The notes beneath the pieces were generated by a model. The model was not told the DNA's origin. It did not search any database and saw only the letters and a program-made list of their open reading frames with translations. A stretch of DNA of 64,000 nt. Source: JBBQED01 sp038320345 (GTDB taxonomy: Bacteria; Bacteroidota; Bacteroidia; AKYH767-A; OLB10). This document shows, piece after piece, positions 1 through 9,104 of the stretch (within the stretch, counting starts at the first letter, position 1; every line of letters begins with the position of its first letter). The stretch spans positions 62,001 through 126,000 of the forward strand of contig JBBQED010000007.1 in assembly GCA_038320345.1 (NCBI GenBank). Reading direction: 5' to 3'. The translations under genes were made by a program, and so were the position numbers.

Positions 1-208
1 TAGTAGCAGCTGAAGTAATTGTTATACCACGCTCCTGCTCTTGTACCATCCAATCCATGGTAGCAGCACCATCATGCACTTCACCGATTTTGTGATTAAC
101 ACCGGTATAATAAAGAATACGCTCAGTAGTAGTAGTTTTACCTGCATCGATATGCGCGGCAATACCAATATTACGAACGAATCTAAGATCTTTAACGTCG
201 GCTGACAT
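1..208 (-). CDS. fusA: Elongation factor G, N-terminal fragment
   Basis: Translation GTPase that drives ribosomal translocation. Only the first 69 residues lie in the window; the gene runs off the left edge. The translation starts MSADVKDLRFVRNIGIAAHI and contains the G1/P-loop AHIDAGKTTTTER and the switch I region with QEQERGITITSA, all diagnostic of EF-G. ATG is at 206-208 on the minus strand, 39 bases after the rpsG stop. It is the third gene of the rpsL-rpsG-fusA operon and probably shares the promoter ahead of rpsL. EF-G paralogues exist in some bacteria, but the position behind rpsG argues for the housekeeping copy. Confidence 0.95.
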   Translation of the reverse strand, partial: MSADVKDLRFVRNIGIAAHIDAGKTTTTERILYYTGVNHKIGEVHDGAATMDWMVQEQERGITITSAAT

Positions 209-247
209 TTGATGTATTTATTTACTTAGTATAATTTATATCTAAAA

Positions 248-715
248 TTAAGCACGGAAGTGAGAGAACGCTTTATTAGCTTCAGCCATACGATGGGTAT
301 CATCTTTCTTCTTCACGGCAGCACCTTCACCTTTTGCAGCAGCAACGATTTCTCCAGCTAATTTATCAGCCATTGTTTTTTCGTTGCGTTTACGGGCATA
401 AAGGATCATCCATTTGATTCCAACTGAAATACGACGATCAGGACGAACTTCTGAAGGGATTTGGAAAGTTGCTCCACCTACACGGCGACTTTTAACTTCT
501 ACGGCAGGCATTACGTTATTCAATGCTGTTCTCCAAGTTTCTAGTCCGCTTTCTTTAGTACGTGCTTCCACTTTATCCAATGCATCATAAAATATCTTGA
601 AACCAGTACCTTTTCTTCCTTGGTACATCAGATTATTTACGAAACGGGTTACCAATGGATCACTAAACTTAGGATCAGGGATAAGAATTCGCTTTTTCGG
701 TTTTGACTTCCTCAT
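248..715 (-). CDS. rpsG: 30S ribosomal protein S7
   Basis: Primary binding protein of the 16S rRNA 3' major domain, located at the head of the 30S subunit. The 155-residue product has the usual S7 length and landmarks: the basic N-terminus MRKSKPKKR, the segment LVTRFVNNLMYQGRKGTGFK, PAVEVKSRRVGGATFQIP and the C-terminal DDTHRMAEANKAFSHFR. It lies 55 bases downstream of rpsL and 39 bases upstream of fusA, the standard str operon order. S7 usually represses its own operon by binding the rpsL-rpsG intercistronic mRNA in gammaproteobacteria; I see no evidence for or against that here. Confidence 0.98.
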   Translation of the reverse strand: MRKSKPKKRILIPDPKFSDPLVTRFVNNLMYQGRKGTGFKIFYDALDKVEARTKESGLETWRTALNNVMPAVEVKSRRVGGATFQIPSEVRPDRRISVGIKWMILYARKRNEKTMADKLAGEIVAAAKGEGAAVKKKDDTHRMAEANKAFSHFRA

Positions 716-770
716 GAGGGGTATTAACTCTGTAGGTAAATAATTACTTAATTATGTTGCCTTACTTAAC

Positions 771-1187
771 TTATTTTTTCTTGGCACCTTTTCCTGCTGC
801 AGCTGCCGGAGCACCTGGTTTAGGACGTTTTGTTCCGTATTTAGAACGACGTTGATTACGTCCATCAACTCCTGAAGTATCTAACGCTCCACGGATGATG
901 TGATAACGTACTCCTGGAAGATCTTTAACCCTTCCTCCACGGATCATCACAATCGAGTGTTCTTGCAAATTATGTCCTTCACCAGGAATATATGCTGTTA
1001 CTTCGAAACCATTTGTAAGGCGCACACGGGCAACTTTACGCATAGCCGAATTAGGCTTTTTCGGTGTAGTAGTATACACACGGGTACAAACACCCCTGCG
1101 TTGTGGGCATGACTTTAGAGCTGGTGATTTGCTCTTGTCTATGAGTTTCTCGCGGCCTATCCGCACTAACTGCTGTATCGTTGGCAT
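771..1187 (-). CDS. rpsL: 30S ribosomal protein S12
   Basis: Decoding-centre protein of the small subunit. The 138 residues include the S12 core: CPQRRGVCTRVYTTTPKKPN, TNGFEVTAYIPGEGHNLQEHS and GGRVKDLPGVRYHIIRGALD. The lysines of TPKKPNSA and RVKDLPG, which are the classical streptomycin-resistance sites when mutated, are both present. The C-terminus carries an alanine/lysine-rich extension (GAPAAAAGKGAKKK) beyond the core, as in many Bacteroidota S12 proteins. It is first gene of the str operon; a TTG-19-TAACTTTG promoter lies about 70 bases upstream. Confidence 0.98.
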   Translation of the reverse strand: MPTIQQLVRIGREKLIDKSKSPALKSCPQRRGVCTRVYTTTPKKPNSAMRKVARVRLTNGFEVTAYIPGEGHNLQEHSIVMIRGGRVKDLPGVRYHIIRGALDTSGVDGRNQRRSKYGTKRPKPGAPAAAAGKGAKKK

Positions 1188-1255
1188 TCTTGCAGTGATT
1201 TCTTTATTCTGGTGTCAATTCAATGGTATACACTATCCCCTAAAAAGGGAGCGCA

Positions 1256-1285
1256 AAGTTACAATTCCTTTTTATTAAAGCAAGC
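1256..1285 (-). promoter_or_regulatory. Bacteroidota-type promoter of the str operon
   Basis: Read on the minus strand, TTG (1283-1285) is followed by a 19-base spacer and TAACTTTG (1256-1263). This matches the Bacteroidota housekeeping promoter (-33 TTTG/TTG, -7 TAnnTTTG, spacer 19-21). It lies about 69 bases before the rpsL ATG, leaving a leader of roughly 60 bases. Confidence 0.75.
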
Positions 1286-1642
1286 CGATGTAGAAAATAT
1301 TTTAAAACAATCAGTTAACAAGCGGAAGTATTTCTAAAATCCATGTCAAAATGACCGATTCGACGCTGCCGATATTGCTGGTGATAAATTTTAAAGTTCT
1401 GATAATTAGATATATGGAGTTTTTTTTGGCTTTATTTTACTCGATTCCCAAAATGAAAATATCTTTTCAACAAGGATCTCTAAAAATGAATTAAATCCGA
1501 CTATTAGTCCCTTTTTAAGGTGATATTGTTAATCAAACACTCAGTGCTAACAAATTCCAACATCCTATTTTCCGAGCATTTTTTCTTTGTCAGCATTCCA
1601 TAAAAGTACCCGAGAATTACGTAAAATCATCAATACCCTCTG
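1286..1642. other. Intergenic region between divergent rpsL and the secreted propeller gene
   Basis: About 360 bases of AT-rich DNA between the str promoter and the promoter of the next plus-strand gene. I see no ORF with protein-like composition, no RNA gene and no clear hairpin. Confidence 0.5.
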
Positions 1643-1650
1643 TATATTTG
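1643..1650 (+). promoter_or_regulatory. -7 element of the 1663 gene
   Basis: TATATTTG matches TAnnTTTG exactly and sits 12 bases before the ATG at 1663. No convincing -33 TTG is found at the right distance. If used, the leader would be only a few bases. The TTG inside this element (1648) also opens a longer reading frame that is probably not translated. Confidence 0.5.
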
Positions 1651-1662
1651 AAATTCCAAATC

Positions 1663-3225
1663 ATGAAAATGAAAAGCCAAATTTATAGTGTCTTAATGAT
1701 ACTCCTGAGTTACCAATTACCTGCCCAACATACCAATATCCTCATTAGCACAAATAATGACCCTAATGAACCATCGATTTGTATTAATCCTAAGAATACC
1801 AATGAGTTAGTAGCAGCTTCTAATATTGCCAATTACTATTATTCAACAGATGCGGGCACAACGTGGAATGAAGGAACCCTATCTTCTACTTTTGGAGTTT
1901 GGGGAGATCCATGCATCGCCGTTGACACCTTAGGAGATTTTTACTTTTTCCATCTTTCTAATCCCAACATTGGATCTTGGATCGATAGAATTGTTTGTCA
2001 GAAAACAAATTCTCCTGGCGGTACTTGGACTAATGGGACTTATACCGGATTGAATGGAACTAAAGCTCAGGATAAACATTGGGTTGCAGTTGACCGAAAT
2101 TCGAATATCCTTTATACTACATGGACTCAATTTGACAGCTATGGTTCATCTCTCCAAACGGATAGTTCAGTAATTCTTTTTTCCAAATCCTTAGATCAAG
2201 GAACAACTTGGTCAACTCCTTTAAGAATCAGTGATGTTGCCGGTGATTGTATTGATTCCGATGATACCGATGAAGGAGCAGTACCTGCAGTTGGTCCAAA
2301 TGGTGAAGTGTATGTTTCATGGGCAGGACCTCAGGGACTTATGTTTGATAAATCACTTGATGGTGGACTCACTTGGTTACCATCCGACATCTTTGTAAGT
2401 TCAATTCCCGGTGGATGGGATTTTGCGATTCCTGGAATTTACCGCGCAAATGGATTACCTATTACTGCTTGTGATCTTAGCGGAGGTCCGCATAATGGTA
2501 CTATTTATATTAATTGGTCAGATCAGCGAAACGGAACTTTTGATACTGATATTTGGCTGGCAAAATCAACAGATGGTGGTGCTACTTGGACCAATCCAAT
2601 ACGGGTTAATGATGATGCTGGAACGAAAGAGCAGTTTTTTACGTGGATGACGATTGATCAAGTTACTGGATACCTTTATTTCGTTTTTTATGATCGAAGG
2701 AATTACACTTCTAGTGAGACCGATGTGTATATGGCAGTTTCTAAAGACGGAGGTACCAGCTTCCAAAATTTTAAAATCAGTCAGACACCTTTTACCCCAA
2801 ATGCTGGTGTCTTTTTCGGGGACTACACGAATGTAACAGCTCACAATAATGTAGTACGACCCATTTGGACGCGACTCGATGGAACCTCATTATCAGTTTG
2901 GACTGCATTGGTAAACACTACTTTACTTGGAGTTGATCAACAAGAATCTGGACCTGGGGCATTGGAACAGAACTACCCCAATCCTTTCAATAATGAAACA
3001 GCAATTTGTTACAAACTCAGAAAATCTTCAATAGTAACTTTAAAAATCTACGATCAAACGGGAAGAATGGTGAAACTGCTTTTAAACAACGAGTCTGTCG
3101 CAGCTGGAAAGCATATTGAAAAAGTTACAGCCCAAGAGTTAGGATTAGAACCAGGTCTTTATCAATATGAGTTATTAATCAACGGAAAAGCTCAGCGAAA
3201 ACCGATGTTATTAATGGAAAAATAA
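1663..3225 (+). CDS. Secreted Asp-box (sialidase-like) beta-propeller protein with T9SS sorting domain
   Basis: Exported protein of about 520 residues. The N-terminus MKMKSQIYSVLMILLSYQLP is a Sec signal peptide ending at PAQ. The body carries five Asp-box (BNR) motifs of the form SxDxGxTW: STDAGTTW, SLDQGTTW, SLDGGLTW, STDGGATW and the weaker SKDGGTSF, spaced as in a six-bladed propeller. The C-terminal 80 residues (LEQNYPNPFNNETAI ... GLYQYELLINGKAQRKPMLL) are a type A T9SS sorting domain, so the protein should cross the outer membrane by T9SS and be released or attached at the surface. I chose ATG 1663; the TTG at 1648 adds five residues but lies inside the -7 element. Sialidase catalytic residues (FRIP motif, Arg triad) are not evident, so enzyme activity is not claimed. 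Confidence 0.85.
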   Translation: MKMKSQIYSVLMILLSYQLPAQHTNILISTNNDPNEPSICINPKNTNELVAASNIANYYYSTDAGTTWNEGTLSSTFGVWGDPCIAVDTLGDFYFFHLSNPNIGSWIDRIVCQKTNSPGGTWTNGTYTGLNGTKAQDKHWVAVDRNSNILYTTWTQFDSYGSSLQTDSSVILFSKSLDQGTTWSTPLRISDVAGDCIDSDDTDEGAVPAVGPNGEVYVSWAGPQGLMFDKSLDGGLTWLPSDIFVSSIPGGWDFAIPGIYRANGLPITACDLSGGPHNGTIYINWSDQRNGTFDTDIWLAKSTDGGATWTNPIRVNDDAGTKEQFFTWMTIDQVTGYLYFVFYDRRNYTSSETDVYMAVSKDGGTSFQNFKISQTPFTPNAGVFFGDYTNVTAHNNVVRPIWTRLDGTSLSVWTALVNTTLLGVDQQESGPGALEQNYPNPFNNETAICYKLRKSSIVTLKIYDQTGRMVKLLLNNESVAAGKHIEKVTAQELGLEPGLYQYELLINGKAQRKPMLLMEK

Positions 3226-3285
3226 TTTTTTTTCAGTTCACTAAATTAATAGTTGTACATTCGGGGAAGATAACCTGACCTGATT

Positions 3286-5046
3286 ATGAACTCAAATCGT
3301 TACTTACTAATTTTCCTTTTCCTGTTTACTAGCCTTTACACAGTTGCACAATGTACCATTGATAGCACACAAACAGTACCGGGCATTTACCCAGACACAT
3401 TACCCGACGGCACTGCCAATCAACCTTATAATGAAGACATCACTTTTGTAATGTTAACAGACACCCTTGGGTTTACGGTTAATACAATTCAAGTAGTGAG
3501 TATTGTAGGATTACCTCCTGGAATGACCTGGGCATGTAATAGTCCGGGAAATAGCTGCACCTATACGCCTGCTAATTCCATATACGGTTGTATCAATTTT
3601 AGTGGGACACCCCTTCTTGCTGATACTTATGCCATAACTGTTAATCTGATTGCCAATATTCAATTATTAGGCAACCAACCGTTATCGTTAGATGCACCAC
3701 TTATTATTCAACCAGGCAATTCCAGCAATGGAAATTTCACTTTAAGCAATCCTTCAGGATGTAGTCCGCTTACTGTTGGAATTACCAATAACACACCTGG
3801 GCAAATTGATTATCTCTGGGATTTCGGAAATGGCGATACAAGCACGGTTGAGAATCCACCCAATGTTATTTACACCCAGGGAGGAACATATATCATTAGC
3901 TTAACCTCTACTCCTCCGGACGATAATTATTTTCTAACGGGAGTTAATATTGACAGTATTCCTGATGCTTATGGAGATTTATTTAATCTTGATGATGCTG
4001 ATCTATATTTTCTAGTAAAAGATACTAGCGGAACTACAATTTTCGATTCAAGACCAGCATTAAATGCACTTTATCCTCCACAATCATTCAATACCGGATT
4101 TGTTTCACTAGGCGATCAGACCTATACTTTAGAAGTTTGGGATGAAGATGGATTTCCTTTTGGTGCAGATGATGCATTGGGAACGATCAGCTTTGCCGGA
4201 CATGGATCTTCTGGTAACGCTTTAGATTCAATTTCCGGAGTTACAGGTTACCTTTCTGTAGCCTATACCATTATCAATCCAATACTTCCACCAGTCACAA
4301 GTATTGACACCGTTGTAGTGTTTGATACTCCTGCTGTTCCAGTGGTAACGGCAAGCGGTTCGCTTGATTTTTGTGATGGAGATAGTGTAATCTTGAGTAA
4401 CACAGGCACCATACTGCACCAATGGTATGAAAGTAATGTGCTGATTGCAGGAGCAAACGACTCTTCATTAACCATATTAACAAGTGGTGCATATAGTCTT
4501 ACAGTAAGTACTATTGATGGGTGCAATGCAACATCACCGATATATAACGTTAATGCCTATCCGAATCCCCCTAAACCTAATTTCTTTGTCAATGTAGGTG
4601 TATTGACTTGCCCTTTGACGGGTTATCAGTTAGAATGGTTATTAAATGGAGTTCTCATTGCTGGAGCAAGCGGAAGTACTTATACCCCTACTGTTTCGGG
4701 AACGTATACTTGCTTAGCTACAGACACTACTAATGCTAGTGCATGTAGCACATTATCTGATCCACTTGTATTAACGGGCGTAGGCATTGGTGAAATCAGT
4801 GAAAATGGATTTGAAGTCTATCCAAATCCTGCATCTGAATTTTTAAATGTAAAATGGAATTCAAGTACTAGTATCTCGAAATTACAAATCATGGATTTGA
4901 GTGGGAGAATGGTATTTGAAAAAAACTTGAACGCATATAGCAAAGTTGAGAAAATACTTACTGGCGAATTTGCTCGTGGTACTTATTTCATACTTCTCTT
5001 GGATAATTCAACCGTTAAATACAGTAAGAGAATAGTATTACAATAA
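3286..5046 (+). CDS. Secreted PKD-domain protein with embedded C2-like segment and T9SS sorting domain
   Basis: 586-residue exported protein starting with signal peptide MNSNRYLLIFLFLFTSLYTVAQ. After an N-terminal beta-rich region there is a PKD domain (GCSPLTVGITNNT ... YLWDFGNGDTST, around residues 155-210). Its C-terminal part is interrupted by a segment (DIDSIPDAYGD-type start, then DLYFLVKDTSGTTIFDS and TLEVWDEDGFPFGADDALG) that resembles a C2 domain with an acidic calcium-binding loop. Ig-like segments follow (SGTYTCLATD). The tail, FEVYPNPASEFLNVKWN to YSKRIVLQ, is a T9SS type A sorting domain. It lies 60 bases after the preceding cargo gene; the sequence TACATTCG about 30 bases upstream could be a weak -7 element. 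Role unknown; adhesion or matrix function is an inference from domain type. Confidence 0.82.
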   Translation: MNSNRYLLIFLFLFTSLYTVAQCTIDSTQTVPGIYPDTLPDGTANQPYNEDITFVMLTDTLGFTVNTIQVVSIVGLPPGMTWACNSPGNSCTYTPANSIYGCINFSGTPLLADTYAITVNLIANIQLLGNQPLSLDAPLIIQPGNSSNGNFTLSNPSGCSPLTVGITNNTPGQIDYLWDFGNGDTSTVENPPNVIYTQGGTYIISLTSTPPDDNYFLTGVNIDSIPDAYGDLFNLDDADLYFLVKDTSGTTIFDSRPALNALYPPQSFNTGFVSLGDQTYTLEVWDEDGFPFGADDALGTISFAGHGSSGNALDSISGVTGYLSVAYTIINPILPPVTSIDTVVVFDTPAVPVVTASGSLDFCDGDSVILSNTGTILHQWYESNVLIAGANDSSLTILTSGAYSLTVSTIDGCNATSPIYNVNAYPNPPKPNFFVNVGVLTCPLTGYQLEWLLNGVLIAGASGSTYTPTVSGTYTCLATDTTNASACSTLSDPLVLTGVGIGEISENGFEVYPNPASEFLNVKWNSSTSISKLQIMDLSGRMVFEKNLNAYSKVEKILTGEFARGTYFILLLDNSTVKYSKRIVLQ

Positions 5047-5081
5047 TTCATTTCCCAACTAACCAACTAAATTCACATGCA

Positions 5082-6878
5082 TTGAAAAAGTCGATTCTAT
5101 TATTTTGCATATTGATATGTTCGTGTTACACATCAATCTTTGCATCCCATTTAATGGGAGGACAAATAACTTGGACCTGCAATGGGAATGGAGAATTCGT
5201 ATTTCAAGTAAAAGAATACAGAGATTGCAACGGTATACCTGGAGACCAGAGTATAACTTTAGTTACCAATGCACCTGGATTTATTAGTGGAATATTTTGC
5301 AGTAAAATATCACAAACAGATATTTCACCAGTAGGAATCGGTTGTCCTACATGTATGAATCCCATGGGCAACTTGAATGCAGTGGAGGAATTCATCTATG
5401 AATCTGCTCCTACAACTATTGTTGGCACCCCTCCATCCTCTGGATGGTATTTCTATTACAGTAGTTGTTGCAGAAATGGTAATATTATAAATCTCAGCAC
5501 CAGCGGTGGAGGTAATTTTACTTTAAGAGCTTTAATGTATCCTTCCAATAATTTAACTACAAATCCATGTTATGATAATTCTCCACAATTTGCAGAGTCG
5601 CCAACAATGGCAATTTCTGCTGGTAGTGAGACTAGTTATAATGAAGCTGCATTTGATCAGGATTTAGATTCACTAGTGTATTCTTGGGGACAACCTTTGG
5701 ACAATGGCTATCCGGGAAGTAATTACCCTTTCACAGCAGGATATTCCTATAGCAGTCCATTACCAGGACCATCACAAAATCCATTAAACATTGCAGCAGT
5801 TCTAAATCCGTCTACCGGAAGAATCAGTTTTACCAGTTTTACGCAAGGAGCTTTTGTAACTGTAGTAAAAGTTTCTTCCTATAGATGTAATACATTAATT
5901 GCGGAAGTATTCAGAGAAATTCAGATTGCGATAACTTCCAATTCAATTACAGCGAATAATACAATTAATCAAAATTCTCAATTATATTTAAATAGTATTC
6001 CTGCGGATTATTACGATACTTTGTTGGCAGGAGATAGTATAACAATACAAATCCTTGCCAATGATACCGACTTACTCTCTGCTACTGCAGGAGGTGGTGT
6101 GCAGACAATAACGCTTGAAGCAAAATCACCGGAGTTTGGTTATCAATATCAAAGAACAGATAGTGGTTGTGTGATTCCACCTTGTGCAGTTTTGATGAAT
6201 CCATCAATGCCAATATCGAATCCTATTGTTGCTTTTAATTCAATGAACTGGGTGACAGCTTGTGCTCATGCAAGTTATATTAATGGATGTCTGCAACATC
6301 AACATACTTATTTTTTCCTATTTAAAGTTAAAGATAATATGTGCCCTGTGAATGGAATTTCTTACCGTACAGCTGCAATCACTATTTCAGGACCAGAAAT
6401 TTATTTGAATGGAAATTCGATGGTTGTAAGTTACCCCGGAGTTACATTACAATGGTATTTAAATGGAGTAGCGATACCTGGTGCAACAGATACGATCTTC
6501 ACCCCTATTCTAAGTGGAATTTATACGGTGATAGCAACTTCAGGAAATGGATGTGAGATGATATCAAGCGCTGTAAACAGGACATTTACAGGTACAGGTT
6601 TTGAAAATATATCATCACCAACCACACTCAGTATAAATGTAAATCCTAATCCAGTAATAAATCATCAGCTTAATTTAATTGCAGGAAGTGCAGAAGGTGA
6701 TAAAGTTTTGATAAGCATCCTTGATATTACTGGAAAAACTGTTTATCAAAATACCGCTGAATTACAACGAGGATATGAACATTTAGTAATTCAAATAGGT
6801 GATTTGGTTCCTGGAATTTACCATTTAACTATGCGGTCAAGCAAAGAACAAACTGAAACAAAAATTGTGATACAATAA
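5082..6878 (+). CDS. Secreted 'SHLMGG' surface protein with T9SS sorting domain
   Basis: 598-residue exported protein. The best start is TTG at 5082: it gives a clean signal peptide (MKKSILLFCILICSCYTSIF, cleaved near FAS), whereas the only nearby ATG (5077) hits a stop two codons later and no in-frame ATG lies upstream. The mature N-terminus SHLMGGQITWTCNGNG ... VKEYRDCNGIPGD is the hallmark of a large Bacteroidota surface-protein family often found with PKD or gliding-associated domains. The Cys-rich middle is followed by an Ig-like segment (LQWYLNGVAIPGAT) and a type A sorting domain (INVNPNPVINHQLNL ... ETKIVIQ). It follows the preceding cargo gene after 35 bases, probably in one transcript. 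Molecular function unknown. Confidence 0.82.
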   Translation: MKKSILLFCILICSCYTSIFASHLMGGQITWTCNGNGEFVFQVKEYRDCNGIPGDQSITLVTNAPGFISGIFCSKISQTDISPVGIGCPTCMNPMGNLNAVEEFIYESAPTTIVGTPPSSGWYFYYSSCCRNGNIINLSTSGGGNFTLRALMYPSNNLTTNPCYDNSPQFAESPTMAISAGSETSYNEAAFDQDLDSLVYSWGQPLDNGYPGSNYPFTAGYSYSSPLPGPSQNPLNIAAVLNPSTGRISFTSFTQGAFVTVVKVSSYRCNTLIAEVFREIQIAITSNSITANNTINQNSQLYLNSIPADYYDTLLAGDSITIQILANDTDLLSATAGGGVQTITLEAKSPEFGYQYQRTDSGCVIPPCAVLMNPSMPISNPIVAFNSMNWVTACAHASYINGCLQHQHTYFFLFKVKDNMCPVNGISYRTAAITISGPEIYLNGNSMVVSYPGVTLQWYLNGVAIPGATDTIFTPILSGIYTVIATSGNGCEMISSAVNRTFTGTGFENISSPTTLSINVNPNPVINHQLNLIAGSAEGDKVLISILDITGKTVYQNTAELQRGYEHLVIQIGDLVPGIYHLTMRSSKEQTETKIVIQ

Positions 6879-7116
6879 CTTTTGTGATTCAAAATGTGAT
6901 CTGTTGCAAGATTCTGTTATTAAAAAAGATTTTTTATTAGTGATCCTATCTTTTAGTGGAAAAACAATAATTCCCGAATAAGTTAAGATTTTGGGTGAAT
7001 TTAATCAGCTAACTATCAATATTTTAAATAAAATGTTGATAGTTATTTCAATTATTCCCTGCTATTAAGCTAAAAACCCTAACATTTGCAGTAATTAACT
7101 ATAAACCCATAAGCAA

Positions 7117-8952
7117 TTGAAAAAATTTACTCTCCTTGCAATTGCACTTTGCGTATTTAACGGAATGTTTGCGCAAGATGCCTTAGTACGTACTAACAAC
7201 GGTAAAATGAATGGCACTATTTCTACGAAACACCAAGTTTCTAACAAAAATGGTCGTCAGATAAACCCAAGCGTACAATCAATTTTTACTGAAGACTTTG
7301 CTTCAGGACTTCCAGGAACATGGCAGAGTGTGGATAACACTGGCGTAGGTGTTGAACTCTGGGTACAAACTACTACAGGATCTGCAAATGGAAACGTAGT
7401 AATAGATCCAACAGGAACTTCAGCATTAAATGGATTTATGATGTTTGACAGTGATGGCGGTGGACAAACTTCAGGTGCTGAAGATGCAGATCTGATTACA
7501 CCAGCTATTAACTGCACAGGTCAGACAAGTGTATTCGTATCATTCAACCAATATTTTGCGCAATATGCAGCATCTACTGGAATCCTTTATGTAAGTAATA
7601 ACAATACAACTTGGACAGACGTTTATCATGCTGAAACAGGTTTAGGACAAAATCAAGGAACTCCAAATCCTGATCAAGTAATCGTTGACATTTCTGCTAT
7701 TGCTGCTAATCAGGCAACAGTTTATCTGAAATGGAATTACATTGGTAATTGGGATTACTATTGGATGGTTGATGACGTTGATGTTTATGCCCCATCTGCA
7801 GTAGATGGTCAGGCACTAAGCATTACAAATGCTGGTGGTGAATACACAATCACACCTATCAATCAAGCTGGGAACTTAACGTTCTCTGGTGAAGTTAAAA
7901 ACTTAGGTACTACTACTATTACAGGTTCTTCTGCATTACTTGAAATTGTTAACGCAACAACTTCTGCAGTAGTATTTACTGAAAACGTATCGGTTCCTGC
8001 ATTAGCTTCTTTCGCTACTTTAACAGTTAGTCCAACAGGAACCTATGCTGCTACAACTGCTGGAGATTACCAGTGTCGTTTAACTTACAATCCTACTGGT
8101 GATGCAAATGCAAATAACAACGTAATTACTTCTGCTATTTTCTCAATTTCTGATTCCGTATATGCACGTGATGACGATAGTGATAATGGTTCATTAGGAA
8201 TTGGCGCAGGCGCTGGACAAGACGGAATTATAGGTCAGAATTTCCAAATCAACAGCACTGTTGATCTGACTTCTGTTTCTTTCTTCTTAACAGATTTAAT
8301 GAATCCTAACCCAGCAGGATCTCCGGTTTACCTTACTATTCACCCACAAACTGCAGGATCAAATCCTGATGGTACAACTGTACTTGGTTCAACTGATACT
8401 TTATTAGTTACTCCAGGTCTTATTGCTGCTGGTGGACAATATTTCACATTGAATTTGTCAGGTGGCCCGATCACTTTAACTCCAGGACTTTATTATGTTG
8501 GAGCTCATGAAGTAGATTCACTTCTTACTTTAGGAAGATCTATCGGTATTGCATCACCAGGTTCTGTATGGGTGTCTTGGAATTCAATTCCAACACCTCC
8601 AGCTGTAAACGGATGGGCTGTAGCTGAAGATTTCAATTTCACCCTTGCCTATCGTTTAAGAATGAACCTTTCAGTATTCACTGCCATCAATGAAAATGCT
8701 GGTAATGGTTCTATAGAAGTTTATCCAAACCCAAGTACTGGAATCGTTAGTCTGCGTAATGTTGATTTAGGAAATAAAGCTTGCACATTGCATGTATTTA
8801 ATGCATTAGGACAAGATGTATATTCTTCTAACATTCTTAACTTCAACTACACGACAATCGACCTTAGCACACAACCTGCAGGTTTATATTTCATTCAGTT
8901 GAAATCAGGTGATTCAGTGATCAATAAATCAGTAATGATTTCAAGAAACTAA
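7117..8952 (+). CDS. Secreted choice-of-anchor J-like protein with T9SS sorting domain
   Basis: 611-residue exported protein. TTG at 7117 is the likely start (MKKFTLLAIALCVFNGMFAQ is a signal peptide); no suitable ATG lies upstream in frame. Residues about 55-225 resemble the cleaved-adhesin/choice-of-anchor J jelly-roll fold (EDFASGLPGTWQSVDNTG ... DADLITPAINC ... YYWMVDDVDVYAP). A CARDB-like beta-sandwich (residues about 235-345) and a further beta domain follow. The C-terminus (IEVYPNPSTGIVSLRN ... SVMISRN) is a type A T9SS sorting domain. A strong terminator follows within 20 bases, closing this run of four cargo genes. Function unknown; related folds occur in adhesins and peptidase partners. 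Confidence 0.83.
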   Translation: MKKFTLLAIALCVFNGMFAQDALVRTNNGKMNGTISTKHQVSNKNGRQINPSVQSIFTEDFASGLPGTWQSVDNTGVGVELWVQTTTGSANGNVVIDPTGTSALNGFMMFDSDGGGQTSGAEDADLITPAINCTGQTSVFVSFNQYFAQYAASTGILYVSNNNTTWTDVYHAETGLGQNQGTPNPDQVIVDISAIAANQATVYLKWNYIGNWDYYWMVDDVDVYAPSAVDGQALSITNAGGEYTITPINQAGNLTFSGEVKNLGTTTITGSSALLEIVNATTSAVVFTENVSVPALASFATLTVSPTGTYAATTAGDYQCRLTYNPTGDANANNNVITSAIFSISDSVYARDDDSDNGSLGIGAGAGQDGIIGQNFQINSTVDLTSVSFFLTDLMNPNPAGSPVYLTIHPQTAGSNPDGTTVLGSTDTLLVTPGLIAAGGQYFTLNLSGGPITLTPGLYYVGAHEVDSLLTLGRSIGIASPGSVWVSWNSIPTPPAVNGWAVAEDFNFTLAYRLRMNLSVFTAINENAGNGSIEVYPNPSTGIVSLRNVDLGNKACTLHVFNALGQDVYSSNILNFNYTTIDLSTQPAGLYFIQLKSGDSVINKSVMISRN

Positions 8953-8967
8953 TCATTCAACTTAAAT

Positions 8968-9005
8968 AATAAGAAAGGCCGCTCAATTGAGTGGCCTTTC
9001 TTATT
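8968..9005 (+). terminator. Intrinsic terminator after the cargo gene run
   Basis: Near-perfect inverted repeat: aagaaaggccgctc (8971-8984), loop aatt, gagtggcctttctt (8989-9002), with one G-U pair and extension by AT pairs on both sides. The symmetrical A and T flanks mean it could work in both directions. Confidence 0.85.
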
Positions 9006-9104
9006 TACTACAATTTTCAATCTGGGCAATACTTTAACATTCTTGTCTTTTATTTATTACATCACAGTATCTTCTTTTTACAAATCACAAAAAATAATTA
9101 AACC

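Noticed and set aside
1663..3225. True sialidase (neuraminidase) activity
   Set aside because: Asp-box repeats are present but the FRIP motif and the arginine triad are not evident, so only a propeller fold is claimed.
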